Assembly (NCBI RefSeq): GCF_001043055.1
Contig: NZ_JYLF01000008.1
Span: forward strand, 157,650 to 221,649
Reading direction: 5' to 3'
Length of the DNA stretch: 64,000 nt
Source: Pseudomonas weihenstephanensis
Lineage (GTDB): Bacteria; Pseudomonadota; Gammaproteobacteria; Pseudomonadales; Pseudomonadaceae
The notes under the pieces were generated by a model, which was not told where the DNA came from, did not search any database, and saw only the letters and a program-made list of their open reading frames with translations. This document shows, piece after piece, positions 52,280 to 61,293 of this stretch. Positions within the stretch are counted from its first letter, which is position 1. Each line of letters begins with the position of its first letter. The translations under genes and the position numbers were made by a program.

Positions 52280-54124
52280 ATGTCGTCAATCCCTACGCGT
52301 TCGCTTAGATCTCCGATTCTTGCCAATAAAGATGTCACCGCCTTGATTCCTGATTTTCCATTTCACTACGGTCAATATCTCGATGATGCGCAGGCTCAGG
52401 GCAGGCCTTTGTGTCAAATTGATCCGCTGCTGCACGGCACAAAGACGGTCCTGGTTGTAGGGGCGGGTGTGTGCGGGCTTGTCGCGGCCTATGAATTAAT
52501 GAAAGTGGGCCTGCATCCGGTTGTCGTCGAGGCCACTGACAGAATTGGCGGGCGTTTACATTCGGTGCTGCAAGGTGACCCTGAAGATCCGGACGCGCAG
52601 GTGATCTGTGAGCTTGGAGCCATGCGCTTTCCTGTGTCCGGAAAGGCCCTGTTCCATTACTTCAACAAAGTTGGAATGACCCTCAATTCGGCCCCTTTTC
52701 CGAACCCCGGTTCTGATGCAGCGGTCAGTACTGTGGTTGATTTCAAGGGCACCACCAACTACTACGAAAATCAGAGCGGGGCCTTTCCCAAACCCGCTGA
52801 ATACGTGCGGCTTGAAACTGAGTTTTTTGAAAATTTTGTGGGAGGAGAACCTTTTAACTTCGAAAGAATTGAAGCCGCCATGACGGAAGGGACAATTGAT
52901 CAGGCCCTTATAAAACGGTTATGGAATGGCGTGCTTAAATTAGCGGACGGCAGAAGTTGGGATGATGTAAGTTTTTATGCGGCTTTGTTACAAGAGTCGG
53001 GGTGGAGCAAACAGGATATTGATTTGTTTGGACAAATCGGTTTCGGTACAGGCGGCTGGAACACCGACTACCCCAATAGCATTCTTGAAGTGCTGCGTGT
53101 GCTTTACACCGCGCTGGATGCAGACCACACATTAATGTATGACGGCTCTTCAACCCTGCCGCAAAAACTGTGGTCAAGCACCGCGCGTGACCTTGGGGAT
53201 GCGTGCGTTGAATGGGCGAACGACAAAAGCGTTGAATCGCTCAGCAAAGCCGTGTTGGCAACCCCCTTCAACCAAGAGGTTCGGGATATAAAGCGCGAGG
53301 CTGATGGCGGTTTTTCGGTATTGATTCAAGACAACTCAACTGACGGCCAAGCGGGCTGGCACCCCTTTGATTTTGTTGTCTACACCCCGCATCTGCGGAT
53401 TCTGGACAAGATGCGCTACGCCAATACCCCGCAGAGTCTTGACCCGGAACGTGCGTTGCTGCCGCCTGAAACGTGGGAGGCGATCATGTATACCCATTAC
53501 ATGCAGTCGGCGAAGATTTTTGCAGCCACGACCTCTGCGTTCTGGAACGAAACACCCCCCGAGGGAAGCCCGCGAAAAATGAGCGTCACGCTGTCAGACC
53601 GTTTGACACGTGGCACTTACCCTGTTGATTACGCCGGCAGCAGCGGCAAGCATAGGGGCAGTGGCATCTATTTGTCCTACACGTGGAATGATGACGCGCT
53701 GAAGTTTCTCGGTGACAGGGCATCGTTGTCGCATGCTCAATTGTGTACCACGTTGCTTGAGAGTATTTACCCGGACATCAAGCTGGATGAACATTTCAGC
53801 ACGAGCAATGCCTTTATCGAATACAACTGGGAAGAGCAGCCTTTCCATTTGGGTGCCTTCAAGATGAACCTGCCGGGTCAGTATGAATACCAACGGCGTA
53901 TTTTTTCCCAGTTTATGACGGGCGTTGCGCAAGGCGATCCTGATGGGTTTGTGTTGGCTGGCGATGATGTTTCATGGACGGGTGGCTGGGCCGAGGGAGC
54001 AGTGAGCAGTGCCATCAACGCGGTTAACAAAATCGCGGTATGTCTGGGCGGCGGCAGTTATGCGCAGTCGCCTGGTCCGGTCGAATCGTGGGAGGCGTTA
54101 AAACCCATTGAACTGAACAACTGA
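52280..54124 (+). CDS. Flavin monooxygenase/oxidase of the tryptophan-2-monooxygenase (IaaM)/lysine-monooxygenase group
   Basis: 614-aa FAD enzyme. The Rossmann motif is VLVVGAGVCGLVAAYELMKV with the downstream acidic residue VVVEATDRIGGRL; the substrate-side motif ELGAMRFPVSGKALFHYFNK is shared with tryptophan 2-monooxygenase and L-lysine monooxygenase. The C-terminal FAD block is FVLAGDDVSWTGGWAEGAVS. No signal peptide is apparent. Such enzymes convert an L-amino acid to its amide (plus CO2) or keto acid. The substrate cannot be settled here; tryptophan would give indole-3-acetamide. Confidence 0.85.
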   Translation: MSSIPTRSLRSPILANKDVTALIPDFPFHYGQYLDDAQAQGRPLCQIDPLLHGTKTVLVVGAGVCGLVAAYELMKVGLHPVVVEATDRIGGRLHSVLQGDPEDPDAQVICELGAMRFPVSGKALFHYFNKVGMTLNSAPFPNPGSDAAVSTVVDFKGTTNYYENQSGAFPKPAEYVRLETEFFENFVGGEPFNFERIEAAMTEGTIDQALIKRLWNGVLKLADGRSWDDVSFYAALLQESGWSKQDIDLFGQIGFGTGGWNTDYPNSILEVLRVLYTALDADHTLMYDGSSTLPQKLWSSTARDLGDACVEWANDKSVESLSKAVLATPFNQEVRDIKREADGGFSVLIQDNSTDGQAGWHPFDFVVYTPHLRILDKMRYANTPQSLDPERALLPPETWEAIMYTHYMQSAKIFAATTSAFWNETPPEGSPRKMSVTLSDRLTRGTYPVDYAGSSGKHRGSGIYLSYTWNDDALKFLGDRASLSHAQLCTTLLESIYPDIKLDEHFSTSNAFIEYNWEEQPFHLGAFKMNLPGQYEYQRRIFSQFMTGVAQGDPDGFVLAGDDVSWTGGWAEGAVSSAINAVNKIAVCLGGGSYAQSPGPVESWEALKPIELNN

Positions 54125-54157
54125 TGTTAGCGGGGCGTCACAGTGATTGCTGGCTTT

Positions 54158-54176
54158 AATAGGAAGCATTACTATT
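54158..54176. promoter_or_regulatory. Possible Fur-type site upstream of fecI
   Basis: 19-bp imperfect palindrome AATAGGAAGCATTACTATT, 28 bp ahead of the sigma-factor start. fecI-type genes are usually iron-repressed by Fur. The match to the Fur consensus is weak, so this is a candidate only. Confidence 0.35.
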
Positions 54177-54203
54177 CGCGCCCCGCCTTCATAGCCCAGT
54201 GCA

Positions 54204-54698
54204 ATGACGCATAAACCGCCCCGTCGAACGGGCTTTTTTGACCATTACGAAGAGTTGATTGGCACCTGGACCCGCCGCCTGCGCAATCGCCAGCAGGCGC
54301 AGGACCTGGCCCATGACACCTTCGTGCGCGTGCTCGAATCCGACTCGGATGCAGTCGAGCAGCCGCGTGCCTATTTACATCAGACCGCCCGCAACATCGC
54401 GGTCGATGGTTTTCGCCGTGAAGAGCTACGCGACGCCAAGGAGCAGGCAGCCGTTCCCCCAAGTTCGTCCGAAACGGGCGACCCGGAGCAGTACATGCGC
54501 GCTATCCAGTTGGCTGAGTCGGTTGAGCGGGCATTGCAGGAGCTGCCACTCAATTGCCGCAAGGTTTTCGTCTGGCAGAAGATTGAAGGCTTGACCCAGG
54601 CCGAGATTGCCGAGCGCCTGGGGTTGAGCAAGAACATGGTGGAAAAGTATATGATCCGCACCCTGCGCCATCTGCGTGAACGCGTGGAGGCTCCGTGA
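54204..54698 (+). CDS. fecI: ECF sigma factor, FecI type
   Basis: 164-aa sigma factor directing transcription of an iron-transport receptor gene. Region 2 is ELIGTWTRRLRNRQQAQDLA then HDTFVRVLE; region 4 is LQELPLNCRKVFVWQKIEG then LTQAEIAERLGLSKNMVEKY. It is followed by fecR and a fecA-like receptor, the canonical order of cell-surface signalling operons. The receptor is truncated, so the signal chain is broken at its outer end in this copy. Confidence 0.92.
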   Translation: MTHKPPRRTGFFDHYEELIGTWTRRLRNRQQAQDLAHDTFVRVLESDSDAVEQPRAYLHQTARNIAVDGFRREELRDAKEQAAVPPSSSETGDPEQYMRAIQLAESVERALQELPLNCRKVFVWQKIEGLTQAEIAERLGLSKNMVEKYMIRTLRHLRERVEAP

Positions 54699-54756
54699 AG
54701 AGGTCAGGTTGCCAGACAGGCTTGAACGGTTTACCGCCAGCCCCCGTAAGGATTCC

Positions 54757-55734
54757 ATGATGGATACCCGTGACTGTAGCTGTGATAGCGCAAGCGTGCG
54801 TGACGCCGCAGCCACCTGGTTTGCGCGTGCTCAAGGGCAGGCCATGAGTGCCGCACAGCAGCTGGAATTGGCCGCATGGCGGGCGCAGCACCCCAGCCAT
54901 GAAGCGGAATACCAATGGCTGCTGAACCTGTGGTCGGCCACCGACGCATTGCCCAAGGCGCGCTTGCAGGCGTTGTGTGAGCCGCCCGCAGCGCCGCTCA
55001 AACGTCGTTCGGTGGTGCGTTACGGGCTGGCGGCCAGCCTGGTTGCCATCGCCGCAGGCGCTGGGGTATGGGGTTATCAGCACACATCGGCGGGGTATCA
55101 AGCCCAATTCGCGACCGCCCTTGGCGAGCGGCGCAGCGTGACGTTACCCGATGGCACAAACCTTGAGCTCAATAGCCGCAGCCGCTTGCGCGTCAACTTT
55201 GAACGTCGCCAGCGCCATGTTGAGCTGGAACAGGGGGAGGCCATGTTCAGTGTGGCCCACGACAGCGATCGACCTTTTGTCGTGCAGGCTGGGCCGGGGC
55301 AAGTAACGGTCACCGGTACGCGCTTTGATGTACGCCGTGAGGGTGATCAAACCCAAGTGGTCGTCGAGTCGGGCCATGTGCAGGTGCAAGGGGCTGACGC
55401 AAACGCGCAGGTCAATTTGACGGCGGGTCTGGGCACCTACGTCACGGGGCAAGGGCAGGTGGCAGCGGCGTATGCGGTGAATGCCCAGGCGCTGACTGCC
55501 TGGCGCAAAGGGCAGTTGGTGTTTGACGATGCCACCCTGCAAGAAGTAGCGGCCCAGGTATCGCGCTATCGCCAGAAGCCGTTACGTGTGAGCAACCCGG
55601 CGCTGGCGCAATTGCGCCTGTCGAGTGTGTTCAAAGTGGATGACACCGATGCGCTGCTCATAGCCTTGCCCAAAATTCTGCCGGTGGTTATCCAGACCCA
55701 CACCGATGGCAGTCAGGAAATAATTGCACGATAG
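54757..55734 (+). CDS. fecR: FecR anti-sigma/regulator
   Basis: 325-aa transmembrane regulator carrying the receptor signal to FecI. N-terminal DUF4880-like cytoplasmic part (AATWFARAQGQAMSAAQQLE), one membrane segment (YGLAASLVAIAAGAGVWGY) and a periplasmic FecR domain (RSVTLPDGTNLELNSRSRLR). The start at 54757 follows AAGGAT; the frame is open further up into fecI, but without a ribosome site. Confidence 0.92.
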   Translation: MMDTRDCSCDSASVRDAAATWFARAQGQAMSAAQQLELAAWRAQHPSHEAEYQWLLNLWSATDALPKARLQALCEPPAAPLKRRSVVRYGLAASLVAIAAGAGVWGYQHTSAGYQAQFATALGERRSVTLPDGTNLELNSRSRLRVNFERRQRHVELEQGEAMFSVAHDSDRPFVVQAGPGQVTVTGTRFDVRREGDQTQVVVESGHVQVQGADANAQVNLTAGLGTYVTGQGQVAAAYAVNAQALTAWRKGQLVFDDATLQEVAAQVSRYRQKPLRVSNPALAQLRLSSVFKVDDTDALLIALPKILPVVIQTHTDGSQEIIAR

Positions 55735-55832
55735 ATTCAGGTTTTTTTCGAGTTCTTCGTCTTCTTGAACAACTGAGACTGGTTTGCATTAACAGTCGCA
55801 CTCAAGATGCGATCAATAGGGCAAGACTCGAC

Positions 55833-56577
55833 GTGAAAAACAATAATTCCCGTGGACGATTTTCTTCGTTCAACTCAGCTCTGAGTACTCCACTTCCCTC
55901 CCCCCGAGCGCGGTGGCTGCCCTTGGCGCTGGCCCTGGCGGTCAGCGCAGCGCTGCCTGCCGCGTTTGCCAATGAGTCTGCGTCGAGCGTCATTCACATT
56001 CAGGCCCAACCGTTGGGCGCAGCCTTGAGCCAGTTGGCACAACAGACCGCCTTGCAAGTGTTTTTCAGCCCACAGTGGGTGGCTGGCAAACACGCACCGG
56101 CGGTCAACGGCAGCCTGTCACCTGAACAGGCACTGAGCGAGTTGCTGCAAGGCAGTGGCCTGAGTTACGCGTTGAGCGGCGATGTGGTGACGCTGCGCGA
56201 AGCGCCTGTGAGCAGCGCATCAGTAGGCAGCGGCACACTGGAACTGGCACCGCTGGATGTAAAAGTGGTGGGAAACTGGCTCGGCGATGCTAACGAATCA
56301 GTGGTGCAAAACCATCCGGGTGCGCGCACCGTGGTGCGCCGCGAAGCGATGGTCGAGCAGGGCGCAATGAATGTGCGCGATGTGCTCAAAGGCATCCCCG
56401 GCGTGCAGGTGCAAGATTCCAACGGCACCGGTGGCAGCGATATTTCCTTGAACGTGGGGGTGCGCGGCCTCACCTCGCGCTTGTCGCCGCGCTCCACGGT
56501 ATTGATTGACGGCATTCCGGCAGCGTTCGCGCCCTACGGTCAGCCGCAGTTGTCGATGGCGCCGATCTCGCAGGGTC
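55833..56577 (+). pseudogene. fecA: TonB-dependent receptor (FecA-like), cut off in the plug domain
   Basis: Starts with GTG at 55833. A long signal peptide ends around AAFANES, then the STN signalling domain (IHIQAQPLGAALSQLAQQTA) and the plug (AMNVRDVLKGIPGVQVQDSN, RGLTSRLSPRSTVLIDGIPA). It stays FecA-like up to QPQLSMAPIS (about 56575); then unrelated sequence follows and a stop comes at 56637-56639. The whole beta-barrel (over 500 residues) is missing. The break coincides with the start of the AT-rich plasmid-like region, so insertion there is the likely cause. Confidence 0.88.
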
Positions 56578-56954
56578 TAGCTGTTTCTAATAATTGTGAT
56601 CTAGGTCGCCAAGCGGGTGGAGGCTCTGCATCCGCCTGATTGGGGGCCGGATACGGAAATAGCCAACGGAGTGATAATGGAAGGGGGGGTGAGGCTGTGG
56701 GTGATAGCTAATGGTTTGGAGATATATCCTTGAACCTATGGCTGCTTAGCTCAACGAAAAGATAGGCGGTATTTTCTACTCTGTGTGAGTAGGATATATG
56801 TCCGTGAAGGTCATTATTTGGTTTAAAGATACAAGTATGTATCGTGGCAGGATACATAGTGGTTGTAAATTCCTACGGTGTAGGAATGTGTATATCCGCA
56901 AAGCGAAAAATAGCTTCACGGGTATAAGTATGTAAAGTGGGGCTTTACATGTGT
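56578..56954. other. Left edge of the plasmid-like segment, no gene
   Basis: 377 bp with falling GC content. Contains imperfect repeats related to ATATCTCCGAACCT (GAGATATATCCTTGAACCTA near 56718) and several palindromic bits around 56780-56900 (e.g. TCCTACGGTGTAGGA). No credible coding frame. Confidence 0.45.
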
Positions 56955-57338
56955 TTATAGTTTAATGTCCAGCTTTTCGATAATAGATTGCTTGTATTCG
57001 TCGGCTTCAATGTCTATTTTTATTTTTGCTTCTTTCCACTGTTCTTCATAAAGGTCTTGCCATCGTGCTACTAATGAATGGACAATCATATCAAGGTTTT
57101 GTTGTTTTACACTGTTCCCGCTTCTTGCAAACTCCTTGATTAGAACATCATTGGATATTGATTTGCAGCCTGAAAATGCTGCTATTAGCTTTTTAGCGAG
57201 GTTTGAGGTCATTCGGATATCATGAAGCTCATCCATTTCTACTATCTTTACGAACATGATTAAAAATTTTTGACGCTCACGTCTTTTAAATCCACCAACC
57301 ATACCGCCTATTTTTCCTGCATATTCCATCCTGTTCAT
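56955..57338 (-). CDS. Hypothetical protein of the plasmid-like segment (127 aa)
   Basis: Starts MNRMEYAGKIGGMVGGFKRR with AGGAG upstream. A charged, helical protein ending ADEYKQSIIEKLDIKL. AT-rich codon use unlike the chromosomal genes to the left. No domain recognised; it may be a copy-control, stability or cargo protein by position. Confidence 0.6.
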   Translation of the reverse strand: MNRMEYAGKIGGMVGGFKRRERQKFLIMFVKIVEMDELHDIRMTSNLAKKLIAAFSGCKSISNDVLIKEFARSGNSVKQQNLDMIVHSLVARWQDLYEEQWKEAKIKIDIEADEYKQSIIEKLDIKL

Positions 57339-58005
57339 AATTAGAACTCCTATGTTGTTATAATACCAATACCATAGGGTTTTGATATGTCAATGCTTCA
57401 AGGTCATATCTCCGAACCTTCAACTATTTCAGGTTTTGCTTCCGGGATATGTATTGTAGGAAATTGGCTACTTTCGATTTTTTTGAAATTTTAACGTCAC
57501 CAATCCCCCACATTTTTTTGTGAAATTAATTTGAGAGCGATTTTTGAGTTTTTGCAGTGTCGTTTTTTGTTCTGCTTTGTGGCAAATTTCAACTAAGTGA
57601 TTTGCTTAGGGTTGAACCCTATTTGCTCATTAACGTCCGACCTTATATTTATTTTCGTTTTGCTATTGACAAGGTTTTTTGCTGTAAATAAGCCATAATT
57701 CAATGGTTAAAAAATTAAATATCTAAAAAAATTCGATGAAAACGTTAAATTTTCACGGCAATTTTTTCAAGAAAATAATTTTTGTAAAAAGTCGATTTTT
57801 GGTTACTGCCCCAAATCGCTTTCGGGATATTTACGCTTATCAGCCCAGTGAATGATATTCACCCATTTTGATGAATTTTGAAAAGTGTGAAATTTTCATT
57901 AGGAGAGAAATTTGATATGTATGTATACATACATATAGGTTGGGGGACATATCTCCGAACCTATGGAAGTATTGGGTTGAGTGGTTAACGCTGTTTTGGA
58001 CTGTT

Positions 58006-58042
58006 TTTGATATAGGCTTTTTACACTACCCATAATGCTGCG
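58006..58042. repeat. Partial copy of the ori-like sequence
   Basis: TTGATATAGGCTTTT followed by a CATAATGCT block, closely similar to TCTGATATAGGCTTTT...TATAATGCT at 58250-58282. Direct repeat about 245 bp apart. Confidence 0.55.
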
Positions 58043-58237
58043 AGGTATAACGCATTTGGCTATTTTAGGCGTGTAGTGGTGTGGCTTGGTGTCGTTATAT
58101 CAACGGAGTGGAAGAATGCCGATTTTGACCAATTCCGTGCGTTATATCGATATCGGTGGGGCGGTGTATGTATATGTGGGGGATACGGGGAGGAAAGGGA
58201 GGGGATGGGCGGGAAAGGAAGAAGAAACACCCTCACC

Positions 58238-58264
58238 GGGTGCTATTATCTGATATAGGCTTTT
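58238..58264 (-). other. Candidate origin of replication, ColE2 type
   Basis: On the minus strand, just behind the rep stop, AAAAGCCTATATCAGATAAT then AGCACCC resembles the ColE2 minimal origin as I remember it (AGCCTTATCAGATAAC, AGCGCCC). In ColE2 plasmids the Rep protein primes replication at such a site directly downstream of rep. The position fits exactly. Confidence 0.65.
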
Positions 58265-58279
58265 GCACTAATTATAATG

Positions 58280-59194
58280 CTAGGGTTGCTTTCTCCAATA
58301 AAATACAGTTCTACGGCTTACATTTAACTCCTTCATGACTTCCTTAATGGTTGCTCCTGCTTCAAGTAAGATAATACCTCGTTCTCTCTTGGTCTTGCCC
58401 TTCTGTTTACCCCTGAAAGCCTGTATCTCGCTTGTATGGGTTCTTGCGACATAATCGTCAAAGGTGCCCCGGTTAAAGTTTCTATGCGTCCACTTCGCCA
58501 CGCTTTTGGCCGTGTGCTTTACTTCGGAAATGTCCAACGGCGTAGTAAAATTAACGTTGTAGCCGGTGGCACGGTCTAGGCAAGCGTTTAGCCATTGTTC
58601 ATAGGTCGGCCAACCCTGACGAATCGCCTTGTATGCCCACGCTCTTAATTGGTCAAAAAGCATACAGTTACGACCCAAGCCATAATCCTCTATGGGCTTT
58701 TCTTTGGCCTTTTCAGGGGTTAGGTCGATGTAGTCGGCCAAGTCGTCCAACGTGTATGGATCGGCCTGCCATTGGTGGACGATCCAGTGGGAATTGATCG
58801 GGTTCTTGCAGATCAACCCGGAATAGCCTCTGTCGGCTCCCAGACGACTACGCAAGCCTGCCTCAACGGCTGCAGCGTATCGTAAAGCGGCGGTTTTGCC
58901 GTCGATTGCGGTTCGGACAGGTGTTTGTAGGAGGTAAAGCAAATGAGCGTGCCCATTGGCCGGATTTCGAGCTATTAGGTTTGGGGCTGGTGCTCCCACG
59001 TCATCCCAGTGCATCCCTGCATTAGATTTATCGAGGTCAAAAACCATCCAATATCTATGTGTAGGCCCATTGGGCTGAACTAGTCTTGCAAGTTTAGCTT
59101 TTTCTTTTTTGTTGATTTTTAAGCCGCTGATTAAATCATCGGTGTGATAAGGTCTCTTTGGTAAGTAGTCCTCAAATAGTTTTATACATCCCAT
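58280..59194 (-). CDS. rep: ColE2-type plasmid replication initiator (Rep)
   Basis: 304-aa primase/initiator that synthesises the unique primer at a ColE2 origin. Family blocks: HRYWMVFDLDKSNAGMHWDD, APNLIARNPANGHAHLLYLL, LGADRGYSGLICKNPINSHW, YGLGRNCMLFDQLRAWAYKA and a C-terminal helix-turn-helix (AGATIKEVMKELNVSRRTVF, then YWRKQ) that binds the origin. GAGGAAAA lies ahead of the ATG at 59194. Full length and uninterrupted, so potentially active. Codon use is AT-richer than the chromosomal genes. Confidence 0.93.
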   Translation of the reverse strand: MGCIKLFEDYLPKRPYHTDDLISGLKINKKEKAKLARLVQPNGPTHRYWMVFDLDKSNAGMHWDDVGAPAPNLIARNPANGHAHLLYLLQTPVRTAIDGKTAALRYAAAVEAGLRSRLGADRGYSGLICKNPINSHWIVHQWQADPYTLDDLADYIDLTPEKAKEKPIEDYGLGRNCMLFDQLRAWAYKAIRQGWPTYEQWLNACLDRATGYNVNFTTPLDISEVKHTAKSVAKWTHRNFNRGTFDDYVARTHTSEIQAFRGKQKGKTKRERGIILLEAGATIKEVMKELNVSRRTVFYWRKQP

Positions 59195-59246
59195 TGTTTT
59201 CCTCTTCTAATTGGTTGTTTAGAAAAAGAAAACCTTGGAAGATGAC

Positions 59247-59274
59247 TTGACAATAAACTTTTTGATGATTAAAT
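59247..59274 (+). promoter_or_regulatory. Promoter of the candidate antisense RNA
   Basis: TTGACA (59247-59252), 16-bp spacer, TTAAAT (59269-59274), pointing away from rep into its leader. Confidence 0.55.
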
Positions 59275-59280
59275 GAGTGT

Positions 59281-59350
59281 GTTGATTAAAGTTTTTTAAA
59301 ATTTTATTGTAGTATCCTTAGCCACCTTGCCGGGTGGTTTTCTTTTTCTG
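59281..59350 (+). ncRNA. Candidate antisense copy-control RNA (RNAI) of rep
   Basis: The predicted transcript runs opposite to the rep leader from about 59281 to a terminator: CCACC / GGTGG stem at about 59322-59338, then TTTTCTTTTT. ColE2 plasmids control rep translation with such an RNA. Boundaries are estimates. Confidence 0.5.
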
Positions 59351-59397
59351 CTCCTTTCAAGTTGCCACACTTTCGAAGTTTGTCAAACTTAGATGGT

Positions 59398-59425
59398 AAA
59401 AAACCCGCTTAGTCGCGGGTTTTTT
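59398..59425. terminator. Bidirectional terminator upstream of rep
   Basis: AAAAAACCCGC / TTAGTC / GCGGGTTTTTT. A second hairpin, GCCTGCA / CGA / TGCAGGC (59440-59456), follows. They isolate the rep leader from the chemoreceptor region. Confidence 0.85.
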
Positions 59426-59635
59426 ATTGGCATAAAAAAGCCTGCACGATGCAGGCAAAGGGAAATGGAAATTACACTACCGCCTGTAAGTGGTGAGTTT
59501 GTACTGTGGTTTGTGTTGAAAATCAATGCTGCCTATCAATTAGACTGAAGGATATGAGTTTTTTCATTCAAGAAATTATTTTTTTTGCCGATACAGCAAG
59601 TATTGATTTATTACGTCTGGGTTTAGGAGCGGTCG

Positions 59636-61264
59636 ATGAATATTAGAAGTATGAACATTGGTAGTCGAGCCGGTATTGGGTTCACAATTATCGCATTACT
59701 CGTTTTGGTTATGGGAGGGATCGCTTTATTCCAAGCACACCAAATGGACGATGCAGCTGCCGAAATTCGTAATGAGTGGTTGCCAGCAGTCGAGGCTGTG
59801 GGAGTGGTTGGGAGTAGTTTAGGGCGAGCCAGAGCACTGACTTTACGAACGTTGATTTTGGAGGAGAAATCCGAACTAAATACTACCGTTGATCTGGTTA
59901 GAAGTATAAACCAAGATGTTGCTATGAGCTTGAAAGGTTATGAAAAGGAAATAGATGACTCTGAGGATCGTCAGATTTTCGAGAAATTTAAAACCTCATA
60001 CGAAAAGTACCTTTCTGTTCAGCGTCAGATTTTAGAAGGAGTTTTGTCTTCACCTGAAAGGGCTGACGAAATTAAGATGGCAAATGGACCTTTGGCTGAT
60101 AATGCTGATCAAATGATGGTTTTTTTAAATCAGTTGATTAAGTTTAATGAGAAAGGTGCTGTTCATGCTGCTGATCAAACAAATAAAGTATTTAATGCTG
60201 CTGTTTTCATGATTGTTGTCGCGTTGATTATTATTTTGATACTGATGATTGTAATCGCGGTGGTTCTTACTCGGAGTATCGTTTCTCCTTTGGCTGAAGC
60301 GGTGGTAGTTGCAGATAGAATTGCCGATGGTGATTTAACTCAACGAATCAAGATAAATGGTTCTGACGAGCCTGCACACCTGCTAATTGCATTGAAAAAA
60401 ATGCAGATTAGCTTGCATGATACGATTGAAAGAATCTCCGAATCATCACATATGCTGGCTTCTGCTTCTGAAGAGTTACATGCGGTGACGGAGGATACTA
60501 ATCGAGGACTCAACCAGCAAAGTGCAGAAATCGACCAAGCCGCTACAGCGGTAAATGAGATGACAGCGGCGGTTGAGGAAGTGGCTCGTAACGCTGTAAA
60601 TACTGCCGATGATTCTAAAGCTGCTGATAAAAGCACCTATCAAGGCCGTGAAAAGGTTAGTCAGGCTTTGGAGTCCATTAATAAACTCGTTGGTAATATC
60701 TCTGATACTTCGTCTGAAGTTAAAATTTTGGCACAGAGTGCCGGTGAAATTAGTCAAGTACTGGTAGTAATTCGCTCAATTGCTGAGCAAACAAATTTGC
60801 TGGCACTTAATGCTGCCATCGAAGCTGCTAGGGCTGGCGATGCTGGTCGTGGCTTTGCTGTTGTAGCGGATGAGGTACGTGCGTTGGCTCATAGAACCCA
60901 ACAATCGACAGCTGAAATAGAACAAATGATTGAAGGTATTCAATCAGGTACAGGCCGTGCAGTTGATGCTATGAATGAGAGCCAAGACCGTGCTAATGGC
61001 ACGTTAGTGGTTGCTCGGGAAGCTAATGATGCTCTTGAGGTAATTAGTGAAGCAATTACCTCAATCAACCAGAAAAACTTGGTTATTGCCAGTGCTTCGG
61101 AAGAGCAGGCACAGGTTGCCCGTGAAGTTGACAGAAATTTGGTTAATATTAGGGATTTGTCAATGCAAACGTCTGCGGGGGCTAACCAAACCAATGCGGC
61201 TAGTCAAGAGCTTTCGCGTCTTGCGGTAGATTTGCATTCTATGGTTTCAAAATTTAGGCTTTAA
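59636..61264 (+). CDS. Methyl-accepting chemotaxis protein on the plasmid-like segment
   Basis: 542-aa chemoreceptor. Membrane segment 1 is GFTIIALLVLVMGGIALFQA, followed by a four-helix-bundle (4HB) periplasmic sensor (about residues 33-188), membrane segment 2 (FMIVVALIIILILMIVIAVV), HAMP, and the signalling hairpin EQTNLLALNAAIEAARAGDA. No CheR-docking pentapeptide at the C-end (SMVSKFRL). It is the only obvious cargo gene of the ColE2-like segment and has its own terminator. The ligand is unknown. Confidence 0.93.
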   Translation: MNIRSMNIGSRAGIGFTIIALLVLVMGGIALFQAHQMDDAAAEIRNEWLPAVEAVGVVGSSLGRARALTLRTLILEEKSELNTTVDLVRSINQDVAMSLKGYEKEIDDSEDRQIFEKFKTSYEKYLSVQRQILEGVLSSPERADEIKMANGPLADNADQMMVFLNQLIKFNEKGAVHAADQTNKVFNAAVFMIVVALIIILILMIVIAVVLTRSIVSPLAEAVVVADRIADGDLTQRIKINGSDEPAHLLIALKKMQISLHDTIERISESSHMLASASEELHAVTEDTNRGLNQQSAEIDQAATAVNEMTAAVEEVARNAVNTADDSKAADKSTYQGREKVSQALESINKLVGNISDTSSEVKILAQSAGEISQVLVVIRSIAEQTNLLALNAAIEAARAGDAGRGFAVVADEVRALAHRTQQSTAEIEQMIEGIQSGTGRAVDAMNESQDRANGTLVVAREANDALEVISEAITSINQKNLVIASASEEQAQVAREVDRNLVNIRDLSMQTSAGANQTNAASQELSRLAVDLHSMVSKFRL

Positions 61265-61293
61265 AAGCAAGATGACGCTCGCAAATTATTTAT

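Larger units (their letters stand above)
57339..58279. other. 941-bp gene-free AT-rich region with repeats, downstream of rep
   Basis: Long A/T runs and repeated TTTTTGAAATTTT-like stretches at 57475-57920. CATATCTCCGAACCT occurs twice (57405-57419 and 57948-57962). Two ori-like repeats lie at 58006-58042 and 58238-58286. No convincing gene. Behind a ColE2-type rep this is where the origin is expected. Confidence 0.55.
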
